Shown: positions 26,578 to 36,928 of the stretch, in pieces
Layout: every line of letters begins with the position of its first letter
Numbering within the stretch: the first letter of the stretch is position 1
Source: Terriglobia bacterium
GTDB taxonomy: Bacteria > Acidobacteriota > Terriglobia > Terriglobales > Acidobacteriaceae
Length of the DNA: 64,000 nucleotides
Reading direction: 5' to 3'
NCBI GenBank assembly: GCA_020073665.1
Contig: JAIQEU010000001.1
Coordinates: forward strand, 270,922-334,921
The notes under the pieces: model-generated
What the model saw: the letters and a program-made list of their open reading frames with translations, nothing else
Database searches by the model: none
What the model was told of the DNA's origin: nothing
Made by a program: the position numbers and the translations under genes

Positions 26578-26994
26578 CTAGTGGCGGAGAAACACGAAGT
26601 AGAGCAGCGCGGCCACAGCGATCAACCAGGCAATCATGCGGAACGCCGCACCAGTGTTGCCGGTGGGAACGATTGGCGCTGCGCCTCCATTCAACTCGAT
26701 ATTCTGGGATGCATTCGACATCTGCGAACCGGTGATTGGCAGGCCGGAGCGAGCCCAGGTAGTGACATTAGAGTTCCGCTTTACGGTCACATTCACCCCG
26801 CCAAACTTGAAGGCCGCGGGAAGCTGCGCGCTAATCATCTCGGTGATCTTGGCCTGGATCTTCTGCTCGACTTCCTCGCGGGTGGAGCCCTCGAGTGTCT
26901 CCATGGCGGGATCGGTCGGGGTAGCAACGAAACCGCCATCGGGCTTGGCTTGAATGTTGTATGAAAACCTGGCCGTCGTGGTTTTAGTCGTCAT
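26578..26994 (-). CDS. tail-anchored protein of unknown function
   Basis: A 138-aa protein I do not recognise. Residues 9-60 (FSYNIQAKPDGGFVATPTDP, then LEGSTREEVEQKIQAKI) resemble the HicB-like fold in pattern, a weak similarity. The C terminus is one membrane helix (FRMIAWLIAVAALLYFVFL) with three residues after it, suggesting a tail anchor with the rest in the cytosol. It lies 53 nt upstream of the second kinase gene on the same strand, so a shared transcript is possible, though that kinase has its own -10 box. Confidence 0.6.
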   Translation of the reverse strand: MTTKTTTARFSYNIQAKPDGGFVATPTDPAMETLEGSTREEVEQKIQAKITEMISAQLPAAFKFGGVNVTVKRNSNVTTWARSGLPITGSQMSNASQNIELNGGAAPIVPTGNTGAAFRMIAWLIAVAALLYFVFLRH

Positions 26995-27085
26995 GGGCGG
27001 CTCCTGGTCGCGATTTTAACCCGCGAAGGCGGCGTTCCGGCCATGGCCAGGGTTACGGATGTAATAGCCGGTCTCCCGCGGGGTG

Positions 27086-27192
27086 TCCCATCCCCTCACG
27101 TTCTTGCGAAAGCATGGGAGTTGCGTCCCCAAGCGGGATGGGACCGTGGCATCCCACCTTTGACAAAGAACGTCGAGGGTGGGCACCCGGCA
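27086..27192 (+). repeat. inverted and direct copies of the conserved-loop hairpin
   Basis: An inverted copy (27086-27118, loop CAAGAAC on the minus strand) is followed by a direct copy: CCCACCTTTGAC (27154-27165) pairs over 12 bp with GTCGAGGGTGGG around loop AAAGAAC, then GCACCCGG. The 348-nt gap 26995-27342 has no gene. Confidence 0.65.
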
Positions 27193-27342
27193 ATTATGTT
27201 TCCTGCAAGGGTTTCCCGCTTCCAAAAGCGGCGGACACCCGTCTATCCACAGACACATCTGCCGGGTGTTCGTTACAATGGCAGCCGCGACATACGGCCC
27301 AAACTCTTAACTAGCGTGATTTTCCCCAGGAGAAAAGTCCTC

Positions 27343-29370
27343 ATGCGAATTCTCAAGACGCTTCTGCTGATCTGCTTGTCGTCACCGCTGCTGTTCTCCC
27401 AGAATGCCCCGCTTCACGGGATTGATTTGACTGATCTCGACCGCAAGGTGGATCCGTGCAATGACTTTTACGAGTTTGCCAACGGCACCTGGCGGGCAAA
27501 TAACCCGATTCCGGCCTCGATGACCCGGTGGAGCAAGCGCTGGGCGGCGGGAGAGTCGAGCAAGGACAAGCTGAAGGACATCCTGGAAGAAGCGTCGCAG
27601 GTCAAGAACGCGCCCAAGGGCAGCACGGAGCAACTGATTGGCGACTACTACGGCGCGTGCATGGATGAGTCGCGAGTGAACGCGCGCGGATTCGAACCGC
27701 TGAAGCCGTGGTTCGCCGAAGTCGACGGAATCAAGGATGCTGCCGGCCTGCAACGAGTGATGACGCATCTGCATGACGTCCTGCTGGTGGTGCCGTTCAG
27801 CTTGTCGGGTTCGCAGGACCCGCACAATCCCTCGCAGATCATGGCCGATGTGGCTGCCAGCGGGCTGACCCTGCCCGACCGTGACTACTACATCAAGACC
27901 GAGCCGCGTTTCGTGGAGACTCGGCAGAAGTACAAAGAGCACATCGCCAAGATGTTCGAGATGGCCGGATCAAGCCCGGCGGACGCGACGGCTGCGGCGC
28001 AGACCGTGCTGGGGATGGAAACCAAACTGGCAGAAGCGTCGTTGGACTCGGTTAGCCTGCGCGATCCGGCGGCCACCGACCACAAGTCCAGCTTCGCGCA
28101 GTTGCAGACCATGGCGCCACATGTCGACTGGGTGGCGTACTTCCAGCACAAGCAGCTTCCACAGGACGTGGACTTGAATATTCAGGAACCCAAGTTCATG
28201 ACCGAAGTAGACCGGCAGATGCAGCAGACTTCGCTGGCCGACTGGAAGACCTATTTCAAGTGGCATCTGTTGAACGCGTTTGGGCCATATCTTTCGACGC
28301 CCTTTGTGGACGAAGACTTCGCGTTCAACGACAAGTACATCAGCGGCGCTACCGAGATCAAGCCGCGGTGGAAGCGCTGCGTGGAATCCAACGACCGCCT
28401 GCTGGGCGAGGCGCTGGGCAAGAAGTACGCAGAGAAGTACTTCCCGCCTGAGGCCAAGGCGCGCATGCAGGAGATGGTCAAGAACCTGCTGGGCGCGATG
28501 AAAGACGACATCGTCAGCTTGTCCTGGATGAGCGACGAGACCAAGCAGAAAGCCCTGGCCAAGATTGCGACCTTCTATCCGAAGATCGGCTATCCCGACA
28601 AGTGGAAGGACTACAGTTCGGTCAACATCAGACGCGATGCCTTTTTCGAAGACGTGGTCGAAGGCAGGCGGTTCGTGGTGGAAGACGACCGCATCACCAT
28701 CGGCAAGCCGGTGGATCGGACGCGTTGGGGCATCACTCCGCCGACTTCCGACGCCTACTACAACCCGCTGTTGAACGAGATTGTTTTCCCCGCCGGCATT
28801 CTGCAACCGCCGGCGTTCGACATGAAGGCAGTGGACGCGGTGAATTATGGAGCCATCGGCGTGGTGATCGGACACGAGATTTCACATGGGTTCGATGACC
28901 AGGGAGCGCAGTTCGCCGCCGACGGAAGCCTGAAGAACTGGTGGACCGCGGAAGACCTGAAAAAATTCCAGGCCCGCGGGGCTTGCGTAGTGGACCAGTT
29001 CGAGAACTACTACATCGAGCCGGGCGTACATCACAACGGCAAACTGGTGCTGGGTGAGAGCATTGGCGACCTGGGCGGGGCCAGGATTGCCTATATGGCG
29101 TACCAGAAGTCCCTGCAAGGCAAGCCGCGTCCGGCGGACATTGACGGGTTCACGCCCGAACAGCAGTTCTTCATCGCCTGGGGACAGTTCCGCGGCGACG
29201 CCATCCGCATCGAGCAGCAGCGCCTGATGATGGAAGCCGACCCGCACCCGGTGGCGAAGTACCGGGTCAATGGGCCGGTATCGAACCTGCTGGAATTCCG
29301 CAAGGCGTTTGCCTGCAAGGCCGACGCGCCCATGGTGCGGCCGGAGGGAAAGCGGTGTGAAGTGTGGTGA
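27343..29370 (+). CDS. M13 family metallopeptidase (neprilysin/PepO-like)
   Basis: A 675-aa zinc endopeptidase, exported by a signal peptide (MRILKTLLLICLSSPLLFS). The family start DRKVDPCNDFYEFANGTW is present, with the NPIPAS segment and the substrate-binding YYNPLLNEIVFPAGILQPP. The zinc site is VIGHEISHGFDDQGAQF (two His and the catalytic Glu), and the third ligand Glu lies in LGESIGDLGG. The end KRCEVW is typical. The ATG at 27343 has AGGAGA 8 nt upstream; the open frame extends to 27043 through repeat DNA. It probably degrades small peptides outside the cytoplasm. Confidence 0.95.
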   Translation: MRILKTLLLICLSSPLLFSQNAPLHGIDLTDLDRKVDPCNDFYEFANGTWRANNPIPASMTRWSKRWAAGESSKDKLKDILEEASQVKNAPKGSTEQLIGDYYGACMDESRVNARGFEPLKPWFAEVDGIKDAAGLQRVMTHLHDVLLVVPFSLSGSQDPHNPSQIMADVAASGLTLPDRDYYIKTEPRFVETRQKYKEHIAKMFEMAGSSPADATAAAQTVLGMETKLAEASLDSVSLRDPAATDHKSSFAQLQTMAPHVDWVAYFQHKQLPQDVDLNIQEPKFMTEVDRQMQQTSLADWKTYFKWHLLNAFGPYLSTPFVDEDFAFNDKYISGATEIKPRWKRCVESNDRLLGEALGKKYAEKYFPPEAKARMQEMVKNLLGAMKDDIVSLSWMSDETKQKALAKIATFYPKIGYPDKWKDYSSVNIRRDAFFEDVVEGRRFVVEDDRITIGKPVDRTRWGITPPTSDAYYNPLLNEIVFPAGILQPPAFDMKAVDAVNYGAIGVVIGHEISHGFDDQGAQFAADGSLKNWWTAEDLKKFQARGACVVDQFENYYIEPGVHHNGKLVLGESIGDLGGARIAYMAYQKSLQGKPRPADIDGFTPEQQFFIAWGQFRGDAIRIEQQRLMMEADPHPVAKYRVNGPVSNLLEFRKAFACKADAPMVRPEGKRCEVW

Positions 29371-29375
29371 AAAAT

Positions 29376-29454
29376 CAGTCGTCGGTCGTCAGTCTTCCGT
29401 CGTCAGGAAACGGTTGTTCTTGGCTGACGACGCAGGACGGATGACGGACGACTG
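29376..29454 (+). repeat. GTCGT-type heptamer inverted repeat between convergent genes
   Basis: Units CAGTCGT, CGGTCGT, CAGTCTT, CCGTCGT (29376-29403) are mirrored by CTGACGA, CGCAGGA, CGGATGA, CGGACGA (29424-29451). The arms form an imperfect stem of about 31 bp. It lies between the stop codons of two convergent peptidase genes. Confidence 0.75.
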
Positions 29455-29457
29455 TCT

Positions 29458-30846
29458 TCATTTCACTCGGAGGCTCTTCAGCATCTGCTCAAACGTGGGT
29501 CGCAGCGCGGTGAAGTCCTTGTCGGGTGCGATGAATACCAGGTAGAGCAGGGATCCGTCGCGGCGTTCGGTGGTGACCAGCCAGTCTCTTTCCCGCGCCG
29601 GGCGACCGTTTTCCTGGATTGGTGAGTTGCCGATCAAGTCGACCGACTTGCCGGGGGCGCCGTTTACGCGAATGGTTTCGTCGCTGCCAATCTCTCGCAG
29701 GTCGGGATTGGACTGGCGCAGCGAAGCCAGCAGTTCGTGGGTGTCCTGATCCAGGCTGGCGCTCAGATCCTCGGGCTGGTAGGCGCTGATCATGACCCCG
29801 AAGGCAACGGCATTGTCCGAGACGCCGCTCTGGGGAGCAATGGTCACGGACGAAGTCTGGTCGCCGAAGGTCTGCCAGTTCTCCGGATAAGAAATCTGGA
29901 AGTCGTTGTGGTTCAGAGTCTGCATGCGGGTGCTGGGCGACACGTCGCTGCCGGGCGAAACCTCGGCACTGGCTGGGCCACCCTGTTTCTGCTGCGCGGC
30001 AATCTGCTGCGCGGTCAGCGGCGTCATGCCTGACACTTCCTGCTTGATCTGGCGAAAGTCGGCGCTGTCGCCCAGGTAGTGGGATTTGGCGGGCAGGGTG
30101 CGCACTTCGGCGGACACGTACTGCACGCGGTTGCCGGGGTCGGGGTGATCGCTGAAGAATTGTGCCGAGCGGGCGCCGCCCTGTGCCTGAATCTTGGTGA
30201 AAAACTGGGCCATGGCATGGGGATCGAAGCCGGTGTCGTACATAATGTCGGCACCGAGCAGGTCCGCTTCCTTTTCGGACTGGCGGGAGTTCTTCAAGAA
30301 ATAGGAATTAGCCCCGAAGGAAATGCCGAGCGACGCCATTTGGGCCAAGGCTCCGCGACCCATGACCCCTCCCAGGATGGCCAGCGGGAGTTGCGCCGCC
30401 ATCTGTTTACTGGCAGAGCGAGTGCCGTGGCGCTGCACCACGTGCGAAATCTCGTGCGCAATTACGCCCGCGAGTTCGGCTTCATTGTCGGCGGCCTGGA
30501 TGGTGCCCAGATTCACGTACACCGGGCCTCCGGGAAGCGCAAAGGCGTTGATCTCTTTTTGATTCACCACATGAAAACTGTAAGGCCATTTTTCGCCGGG
30601 CGCGTGCGCGGCCAATTGCTTGCCCAGCCGTTGCACGTATTGCGAAATCGGGCTGGAATCAGGTAGCACGGGCAGTTGCTTGGGTACCTGGGCTGCAGCC
30701 TGCTGGCCGGCCTGCACCTCCTCCTGAGCGGAGAAAAGATCGAAACCGTGGGAGGGCTCGACGCGGGCCTGGAGCAATTGCGGGGCAGCCAGGCAGAAGG
30801 CCAGCAGCGCGGCCGGGCAGCGGGTGGCAAGCGTTTGGGATTTCAT
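29458..30846 (-). CDS. M48 family metalloprotease with C-terminal lipoprotein-like domain
   Basis: A 462-aa exported zinc protease resembling BepA/LoiP. A signal peptide (about 1-27) is followed by the M48 domain: NAFALPGGPVYVNLGTI, zinc motif GVIAHEISHVVQRHGTR, and the third ligand Glu in QSEKEADLLGADIM. The linker DFRQIKQEVSGM is followed by a C-terminal domain (about 315-462) with FQISYPENWQTF and VFIAPDKDF, of a type seen after M48 domains in Acidobacteriota. BepA-type enzymes act on misassembled outer-membrane proteins; that role is inferred. GAGGAG precedes the ATG. It is convergent with the M13 gene. Confidence 0.9.
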   Translation of the reverse strand: MKSQTLATRCPAALLAFCLAAPQLLQARVEPSHGFDLFSAQEEVQAGQQAAAQVPKQLPVLPDSSPISQYVQRLGKQLAAHAPGEKWPYSFHVVNQKEINAFALPGGPVYVNLGTIQAADNEAELAGVIAHEISHVVQRHGTRSASKQMAAQLPLAILGGVMGRGALAQMASLGISFGANSYFLKNSRQSEKEADLLGADIMYDTGFDPHAMAQFFTKIQAQGGARSAQFFSDHPDPGNRVQYVSAEVRTLPAKSHYLGDSADFRQIKQEVSGMTPLTAQQIAAQQKQGGPASAEVSPGSDVSPSTRMQTLNHNDFQISYPENWQTFGDQTSSVTIAPQSGVSDNAVAFGVMISAYQPEDLSASLDQDTHELLASLRQSNPDLREIGSDETIRVNGAPGKSVDLIGNSPIQENGRPARERDWLVTTERRDGSLLYLVFIAPDKDFTALRPTFEQMLKSLRVK

Positions 30847-30996
30847 GGCTCCTCTCGATTCTCGCTCTGGAGAGCGGGCGAAAGCAAATCGCGGGAAACG
30901 TTTCTCCCTGCAATATTAGATGCTTGCCGTGGCGTGACCGCAATCGGCGCGTCCCCAGGGGACTTGAACAGCAGTGCGAAGAAAAGGGTCAGCAAG

Positions 30997-31026
30997 AAAA
31001 AAATCAGGCGCCGTTTGTGGCGCCTG
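30997..31026 (-). terminator. intrinsic terminator of the Clp-like gene
   Basis: CAGGCGCC (31026-31019 on the minus strand) pairs with GGCGCCTG around a 6-nt loop, followed on the minus strand by a run of seven T after one A. Confidence 0.85.
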
Positions 31027-31051
31027 TGGAGAAGGTGTTTGATGCGCGGGC

Positions 31052-32212
<1,161 letters not shown>

Positions 32213-32550
32213 AAGGTCTTTCCAGTCCTGGGTGTTTCCTGGGAGAGCATGCTACCTGCAATCCTGGAAAGCGACAAATTTTGTCACTCTCTTGGCGGCA
32301 ACCACAGTGAAATAGAGCAAACCACTCGCCATCCTCAAGTCCACTACCCAGATCGTCTTCCTATAAGACTTTAGATGCGTATAGCGGCGAAAGGGAGGCA
32401 CTTAGCAGTTTGGGGGCGCGGCGCAAGTAAGAAATAGTTTGCGCATCCGGGAAGATTCTTGGCGCATCGTGGGAATTCCCGCAGCCGCACCCTGTGGCGG
32501 TGACCCGACGTAACTGGCAGGTGAAATTCGCCCCGGCTAGCATCAAAAAA
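32213..32550 (+). other. gene-free divergent intergenic region
   Basis: The 338 bp between the Clp-like and LysM/DUF4015 genes holds a 13-bp palindrome GACAAATTTTGTC (32273-32285) that could be an operator. I see no gene and no strong consensus promoter. Confidence 0.4.
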
Positions 32551-34062
32551 ATGCCTTTCGGGGAGAAACACGTGCGTCATTTAGGCTGGTTTTCACTGGG
32601 GAGCGTCCTGTTCCTTTCGTTTGGCCTGGCAGCCTCACGAATGGGGTTTCCGACATTACTGGCGGCACAGACCGGGAAACTGGTTCCCGCGTCGAAGACA
32701 TCGATTCCGACCAATGCCCGGCCTGCGGAAATTCCCGCACCTGTGGTTCCGAATGTTCCCCCTGGCAGCGCTCTTTATGTCGCCAAGCGAGGAGACAGCG
32801 TCGTCTCGGTGGCCCGGCGCTATGTTTCCCAAACCTCGTTCCTGACTTCCAGTGAGTTGGCGGAGGCCATCCGCAAAGCCAACGGCGATCTGCAGGGTAC
32901 TTTTCTGAAGTCTGGACAGCCGGTGATTGTTCCCGGCATTCTGGCTGTCCCAATCGTTGAGAAATCGGTCCCGGTGGCCCGCGACTTTGAAGTGCGCGCC
33001 GTGTATTTGACCGGCGTGATGGCCGGAAGCGACCGTGGCCTGAAGATTATCCGCCGCTGGCGTGAACTGGGCGGAAATGCCGTGGTTTTTGACGTGAAAG
33101 ACAGCGACGGCATCGTCAATATTCCATTCGATCATCCGCTCGCGAGCGGCGGCCACAAGCCGTATATCCGTGATTTACCCAAGCTGACCCACTTCCTGCA
33201 TTCCCAAGGCATGCACGCCATTGCGCGCGTAGCCATATTTAGAGACGAACAGCTGGTGGTAACGCATCCTGAGCTGGCGGTAAAATCCCACAAGAGCGGC
33301 CAGGCCTGGCGCGAAAACGGCAAGCTGGTCTGGACTGACCCCTCGCAGCCCAAGGTGCAAGAGTTTGACATCGCCCTGGCGAAGAAAGCAGCCGAGTCTG
33401 GCGCCGACGAGATCCAGTTTGACTACGTGCGATTCCCTGCCGAAGGCGACCAGAAGGACGCCAGTTTCGTTTTCCAGGCGGCGCATCCGGAATGGCATCG
33501 CGCAGACGTCATTGCGGATTTCCTTAAGCATGCCTACGCCGAACTTCACCCCACGGGCGTGTTGCTCTCGCTCGATGTCTTTGGAATCATGGCCTGGCAG
33601 CGTCCGGTGGACCTGGCGCATACCGGCCAGGACATTGTAAAGATGTCCCAGTATTGTGACGTGCTGTCGCCCATGATCTATCCCTCGCACTTCTTTGGTA
33701 TGGACGGAATCGCCCGCCCCGGCGACGCGCCGGAGCACTTTATCGGAGAGTCGATGGATCGCTTCGAAAAGATCACCAAGGGCACGGATGTGGTGATCCG
33801 GCCATGGCTGCAGGCCTTTGCGTGGCGCACCAAGACCTATTCGCCCAAGTACATTGAGACCCAGGTGCTGACCGCGAAAAACAAGGGCGGAATCGGTTTC
33901 TTGTTCTGGAACGCCAACAACGATTACAGCAAGCCGTACGCGGCCATGCCGGAGATGCGGGCGGCCAAGGGGCAATATTTCCGCGGGGATGAAGTAGCGG
34001 GAAGCGTGCGAGCCGGGTTGACGCCGGAAACCGGCGCGATTACCGGGACTGCAAGCCATTAA
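32551..34062 (+). CDS. exported DUF4015 putative glycoside hydrolase with LysM-like domain
   Basis: A 503-aa protein from ATG 32551 (GTG codons at 32494 and 32521 are alternatives). A signal peptide or anchor (VRHLGWFSLGSVLFLSFGLA) comes first, then a LysM-like segment (LYVAKRGDSVVSVARRYV to KSGQPVIVPG, about 75-135). The DUF4015 TIM-barrel follows (about 150-480): VRAVYLTGVMAGSDRGLKII, NAVVFDVKDSDG, EIQFDYVRFPAEGD and DVLSPMIYPSHFFGMDG. Acidic residues in VFDVKD and FDYVRF are candidate catalytic ones. It probably acts on cell wall or exopolysaccharide. Confidence 0.8.
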   Translation: MPFGEKHVRHLGWFSLGSVLFLSFGLAASRMGFPTLLAAQTGKLVPASKTSIPTNARPAEIPAPVVPNVPPGSALYVAKRGDSVVSVARRYVSQTSFLTSSELAEAIRKANGDLQGTFLKSGQPVIVPGILAVPIVEKSVPVARDFEVRAVYLTGVMAGSDRGLKIIRRWRELGGNAVVFDVKDSDGIVNIPFDHPLASGGHKPYIRDLPKLTHFLHSQGMHAIARVAIFRDEQLVVTHPELAVKSHKSGQAWRENGKLVWTDPSQPKVQEFDIALAKKAAESGADEIQFDYVRFPAEGDQKDASFVFQAAHPEWHRADVIADFLKHAYAELHPTGVLLSLDVFGIMAWQRPVDLAHTGQDIVKMSQYCDVLSPMIYPSHFFGMDGIARPGDAPEHFIGESMDRFEKITKGTDVVIRPWLQAFAWRTKTYSPKYIETQVLTAKNKGGIGFLFWNANNDYSKPYAAMPEMRAAKGQYFRGDEVAGSVRAGLTPETGAITGTASH

Positions 34063-34149
34063 TCGACCCTCGGGAGACCTCTGAAACATCTCCCCGACGT
34101 GCTGTTTCACCGCCCACGTTTTTCCCACAGCCATGGCCCAAAAGGCCCC

Positions 34150-34177
34150 TTGGAGCACCGCCCTCCTCGGTTATAAT
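34150..34177 (+). promoter_or_regulatory. promoter of ilvE
   Basis: TTGGAG (34150-34155) and a perfect TATAAT (34172-34177) are 16 bp apart. The leader to the ATG would be about 99 nt; I found no attenuator or riboswitch in it. Confidence 0.6.
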
Positions 34178-34282
34178 TACGCCTAATTTGTTGCCGTGCT
34201 CTGCCCGCGGCGGCCTTGCACCTGAGCGAAAAAACGCATCCTCCAGCGATAGTGGCGAATCTTTCTGATCTAAGGAGTGCTC

Positions 34283-35230
34283 ATGGCGATTCAGAAGACG
34301 GAAAAGATCTGGCATAACGGCAAACTTATCCCCTGGGACGACGCCCAACTTCATGTGATGTCGCACGTAGTGAACTACGGTTCGTCCGTGTTCGAGGGGA
34401 TCCGCTGTTACGCGCTGCCCAAAGGGCCAGCCATTTTCCGCGCCAATGAACACATGCAGCGTCTGCTCGACTCGAGCAAAATCTATCGCATTGACGTGGA
34501 CTACACTCGCGACGAACTGGTCGCCGGCATGGTGGACCTGGTAAAGACCAATGGAGTGTCGCCGTGCTACATCCGTCCCATCGTGCTGCGCGGCTACGGA
34601 GAAGCGGGCGTGAACCCGTTCAATTCGCCGACCGAAGTCTACATCTGCAATTACCCGTGGGGAAAATATCTGGGCACTGACGCCGGGCAGGGCGTGGATG
34701 TGTGCGTGTCGTCGTGGACGCGGATTGCGCCCAACACGCTCCCGGCCATCGCCAAGTCCGGCGCCAATTACATGAATTCGCAGCTCATCAAGATGGAAGC
34801 CATCCTGAACGGCTACGTGGAAGGCATCGCGCTCGACGCCAACGGCTACGTCAGCGAAGGCTCGGGCGAGAACATCTTCCTGGTGCGCAACGGCACGCTG
34901 CAAACCGCGCCCCTGGGCAATTCGGTGCTGCCGGGCATCACCCGGGACTCGGTGTTACGCATCGCGGGCGAGCTGGGAATCCCGGTGGTGGAGCAGGGGA
35001 TCCCGCGGGAGATGCTGTACATCGCGGAGGAAGCCTTCTTCAGCGGCACGGCGGCGGAGATTACGCCGATCCGGTCGGTGGACAAGATCAGTGTAGGCAA
35101 GGGCGTGATGGGGCCCATCACGCGGGCGATCCAGAAGGAGTTTTATGCCATCGTACGCGGCGAGAAAGATGACCGCTTCGGCTGGCTGACCCCGGTACCG
35201 GTGGGCACCAAGCAGCCGGTCAGCGTGTAA
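34283..35230 (+). CDS. ilvE: branched-chain amino acid aminotransferase
   Basis: IlvE interconverts Leu, Ile and Val with their 2-oxo acids. The 315-aa fold-type IV PLP enzyme has the family start IWHNGKLIPWDDAQLHVMSH, then GSSVFEGIRCY. The Schiff-base lysine lies in NTLPAIAKSGANYMNSQLIK, followed by GYVSEGSGENIFLVRNG, VLPGITRDSVLRIA and FFSGTAAEITPIRSVD. The start at ATG 34283 has TAAGGAG 5 nt upstream. It is monocistronic here, with its own promoter. Confidence 0.94.
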   Translation: MAIQKTEKIWHNGKLIPWDDAQLHVMSHVVNYGSSVFEGIRCYALPKGPAIFRANEHMQRLLDSSKIYRIDVDYTRDELVAGMVDLVKTNGVSPCYIRPIVLRGYGEAGVNPFNSPTEVYICNYPWGKYLGTDAGQGVDVCVSSWTRIAPNTLPAIAKSGANYMNSQLIKMEAILNGYVEGIALDANGYVSEGSGENIFLVRNGTLQTAPLGNSVLPGITRDSVLRIAGELGIPVVEQGIPREMLYIAEEAFFSGTAAEITPIRSVDKISVGKGVMGPITRAIQKEFYAIVRGEKDDRFGWLTPVPVGTKQPVSV

Positions 35231-35335
35231 GAACCAATTTTCACCGTCTCGACTGTGGCAGGGGCGCCGCGAGCGCCGCTTCCGTATTTTTCCGGTTAAC
35301 CGCAAGATCTAACGCTTCACTATAAGGAGAACACC

Positions 35336-35878
35336 ATGGTAGCACCTCAGCAGGGTCTCACTCCGGAGTTTGCCGCGGGCTATCGCGAGATGATGCTCCA
35401 GGGCCTGGCGCGAGAAACAGAAATCACCAAGAAGGTCCTGGCAGCGGTCCCCGACGCCAAGGCTGATTACCGTCCCGATCCCAGCGCCCGCACCGCCTGG
35501 GAACTGGCCTGGCACCTGGCCAATACCGATGTGCAATTCCTCAACGGGATTGCCGACCTGAAATTCAATATGGAGAACCCCGAAACCAAACCGAAGACCA
35601 TCGCCGAGGTGGTGGCCTGGTACGACAAGAACATTGCCCGCGGCGCCGAACGGGTCCGGGCGCTGACGCCCGAGCAACTGTGCACGCCCATCGAGTTCTT
35701 CGGCGTGTTTAACCTTCCGGCGGTCATGTATCTGGGGTTCCTCAACAACCACTCCATTCATCATCGCGGAGAGCTGGCGACCTACCTGCGTCCCATGGGT
35801 TCGAAAGTTCCGTCGATTTATGGCGGAAGTTACGACGAGCCCTTCCAGCCGGGCGCACCTGCGGAATCCGCTGCTTAG
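35336..35878 (+). CDS. DinB family protein
   Basis: A 180-aa four-helix-bundle protein of the DinB/YfiT superfamily, often metal-dependent thiol transferases or stress proteins. The likely metal-binding histidines are in ELAWHLANTD (near 60) and NNHSIHHRGELATYLR (near 140-147). AAGGAG precedes the ATG, and a strong terminator follows. The substrate cannot be told from sequence. Confidence 0.82.
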   Translation: MVAPQQGLTPEFAAGYREMMLQGLARETEITKKVLAAVPDAKADYRPDPSARTAWELAWHLANTDVQFLNGIADLKFNMENPETKPKTIAEVVAWYDKNIARGAERVRALTPEQLCTPIEFFGVFNLPAVMYLGFLNNHSIHHRGELATYLRPMGSKVPSIYGGSYDEPFQPGAPAESAA

Positions 35879-35902
35879 AGTTTTCGGCAAGAAATGGTGA
35901 GA

Positions 35903-35928
35903 AGCCGCCCTGCGGGGCGGCTTTTTTT
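35903..35928 (+). terminator. intrinsic terminator after the DinB-like gene
   Basis: AGCCGCCC (35903-35910) pairs with GGGCGGCT (35915-35922), followed by T7. The vapC stop codon lies in the T-run on the other strand. Confidence 0.9.
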
Positions 35929-36322
35929 ATCGCCCGGCCCAGACAGAAGGCACGTCATATCTTTGAATGTCACGATCCGCTGTCAAGAGAGTCAAGCCTT
36001 CACTACGCGCCTGAGCGACCAACAGACGGTCAAATGGATCACGATGATGGTAGGGCAGATCGAAAACCCCCAAAGCGTGGCCTTGATTCACAGGAAGAGG
36101 CCGAAGCCCGAGACGCGCTGACTCTCGTGGCACAAGCACCCGCGGCGGCCCGGGCAAATTGAGCTTGCCCAGAGCGGATTTAATCGCTATCTCCCAGGCG
36201 CTCGCTGCCGAGAAATAGAGTTCATGTTGAGGGTCTTCCAGCAGTTCAGTCGCATCCGGATTGAGACGCTGGGTTGCGCTAACGCTCCATATCCATGTCA
36301 CGGTATCGACCAGCAGCCTCAC
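35927..36322 (-). CDS. vapC: PIN-domain toxin, VapC type
   Basis: A 131-aa PIN-domain protein, a probable RNase toxin. It starts MRLLVDTVTWIWSV with the first Asp, has SAASAWEIAIKSALGKL with the Glu, HRDPFDRLLVAQARSEG with the central Asp, and LTADRDIQRYD at the end. The usual four acidic residues are therefore present. It overlaps the antitoxin gene by 4 nt, the common arrangement for translational coupling. The YefM/Phd-type partner fits this PIN subgroup. Confidence 0.88.
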   Translation of the reverse strand: MRLLVDTVTWIWSVSATQRLNPDATELLEDPQHELYFSAASAWEIAIKSALGKLNLPGPPRVLVPRESARLGLRPLPVNQGHALGVFDLPYHHRDPFDRLLVAQARSEGLTLLTADRDIQRYDVPSVWAGR

Positions 36323-36633
36323 CGCCTTGCCCGCTTCTTTTCGGATTTCCCCGCTTTCACCTGCGATGGCTTCTTTCGTTTGGCTCCCTCGCCCTTGGGT
36401 TCTTCTCCCTCGAATAATGCCAGCAGATCATCAGGCAGCGGTGCGTCAAAGTCATCTGCCATCCAGATTTGCCCCTGGAGGAAGCCCAGTGGACGACGCC
36501 CCTGCTGCACCACAACCGGGATCAATTTCGCCACCGCCACACCCGCACGGGAAATAATAATTTCCTCTCCACCTTCTACCCGCCTCAGCAGGCTCGACAG
36601 GTGGGTCTTGGCATCGTGAACATTCACTTCCAC
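36319..36633 (-). CDS. Phd/YefM-type antitoxin
   Basis: A 104-aa antitoxin that would bind DNA and neutralise the adjacent PIN toxin. The N-terminal Phd/YefM fold is clear: VNVHDAKTHLSSLLRRVEGG, then EEIIISRAGVAVAKLIPV. The C-terminal part (DDFDAPLPDDLLALFEG) would wrap the toxin, and a Lys/Arg-rich tail (KRKKPSQVKAGKSEKKRARR) is unusually long. The start is GTG at 36633. A palindrome and direct repeats just upstream are a probable self-regulating operator. Confidence 0.86.
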   Translation of the reverse strand: MEVNVHDAKTHLSSLLRRVEGGEEIIISRAGVAVAKLIPVVVQQGRRPLGFLQGQIWMADDFDAPLPDDLLALFEGEEPKGEGAKRKKPSQVKAGKSEKKRARR

Positions 36634-36644
36634 GGCCCCAGTGT

Positions 36645-36667
36645 GGACTAAGTCCGCGGACTAAGTC
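36645..36667 (-). promoter_or_regulatory. putative operator of the toxin-antitoxin pair
   Basis: Two copies of GGACTAAGTC (36645-36654 and 36658-36667) enclose a 12-bp palindrome AGTCCGCGGACT (36651-36662), directly upstream of the antitoxin start. Confidence 0.5.
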
Positions 36668-36928
36668 AAGACCCAAGATCCGACATTATGCTACGGACAA
36701 AATTGGGAATGCTGCAAACATGACAGCCAGCCGGAGCCCAAGAATCCCACCCAAAACAGCGCTCCAGGAGCACCTATCAGTAACCATAGGCCGTCCAGCG
36801 CCCGCCCATAGCTTAACTATGCCACTCGCGACTCATGGCTTCGTACCGATAGGCCCATTACTTCAGTCATCTTGGGCGCGGTGACGTTTCGGTTCATCAT
36901 ACGAGTTGGTCTCTGGGGGAAGTGTCGA

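Noticed and set aside
34185..34282. Attenuator or riboswitch in the ilvE leader
   Set aside because: No leader peptide rich in branched-chain codons, no terminator and no known riboswitch motif were seen.
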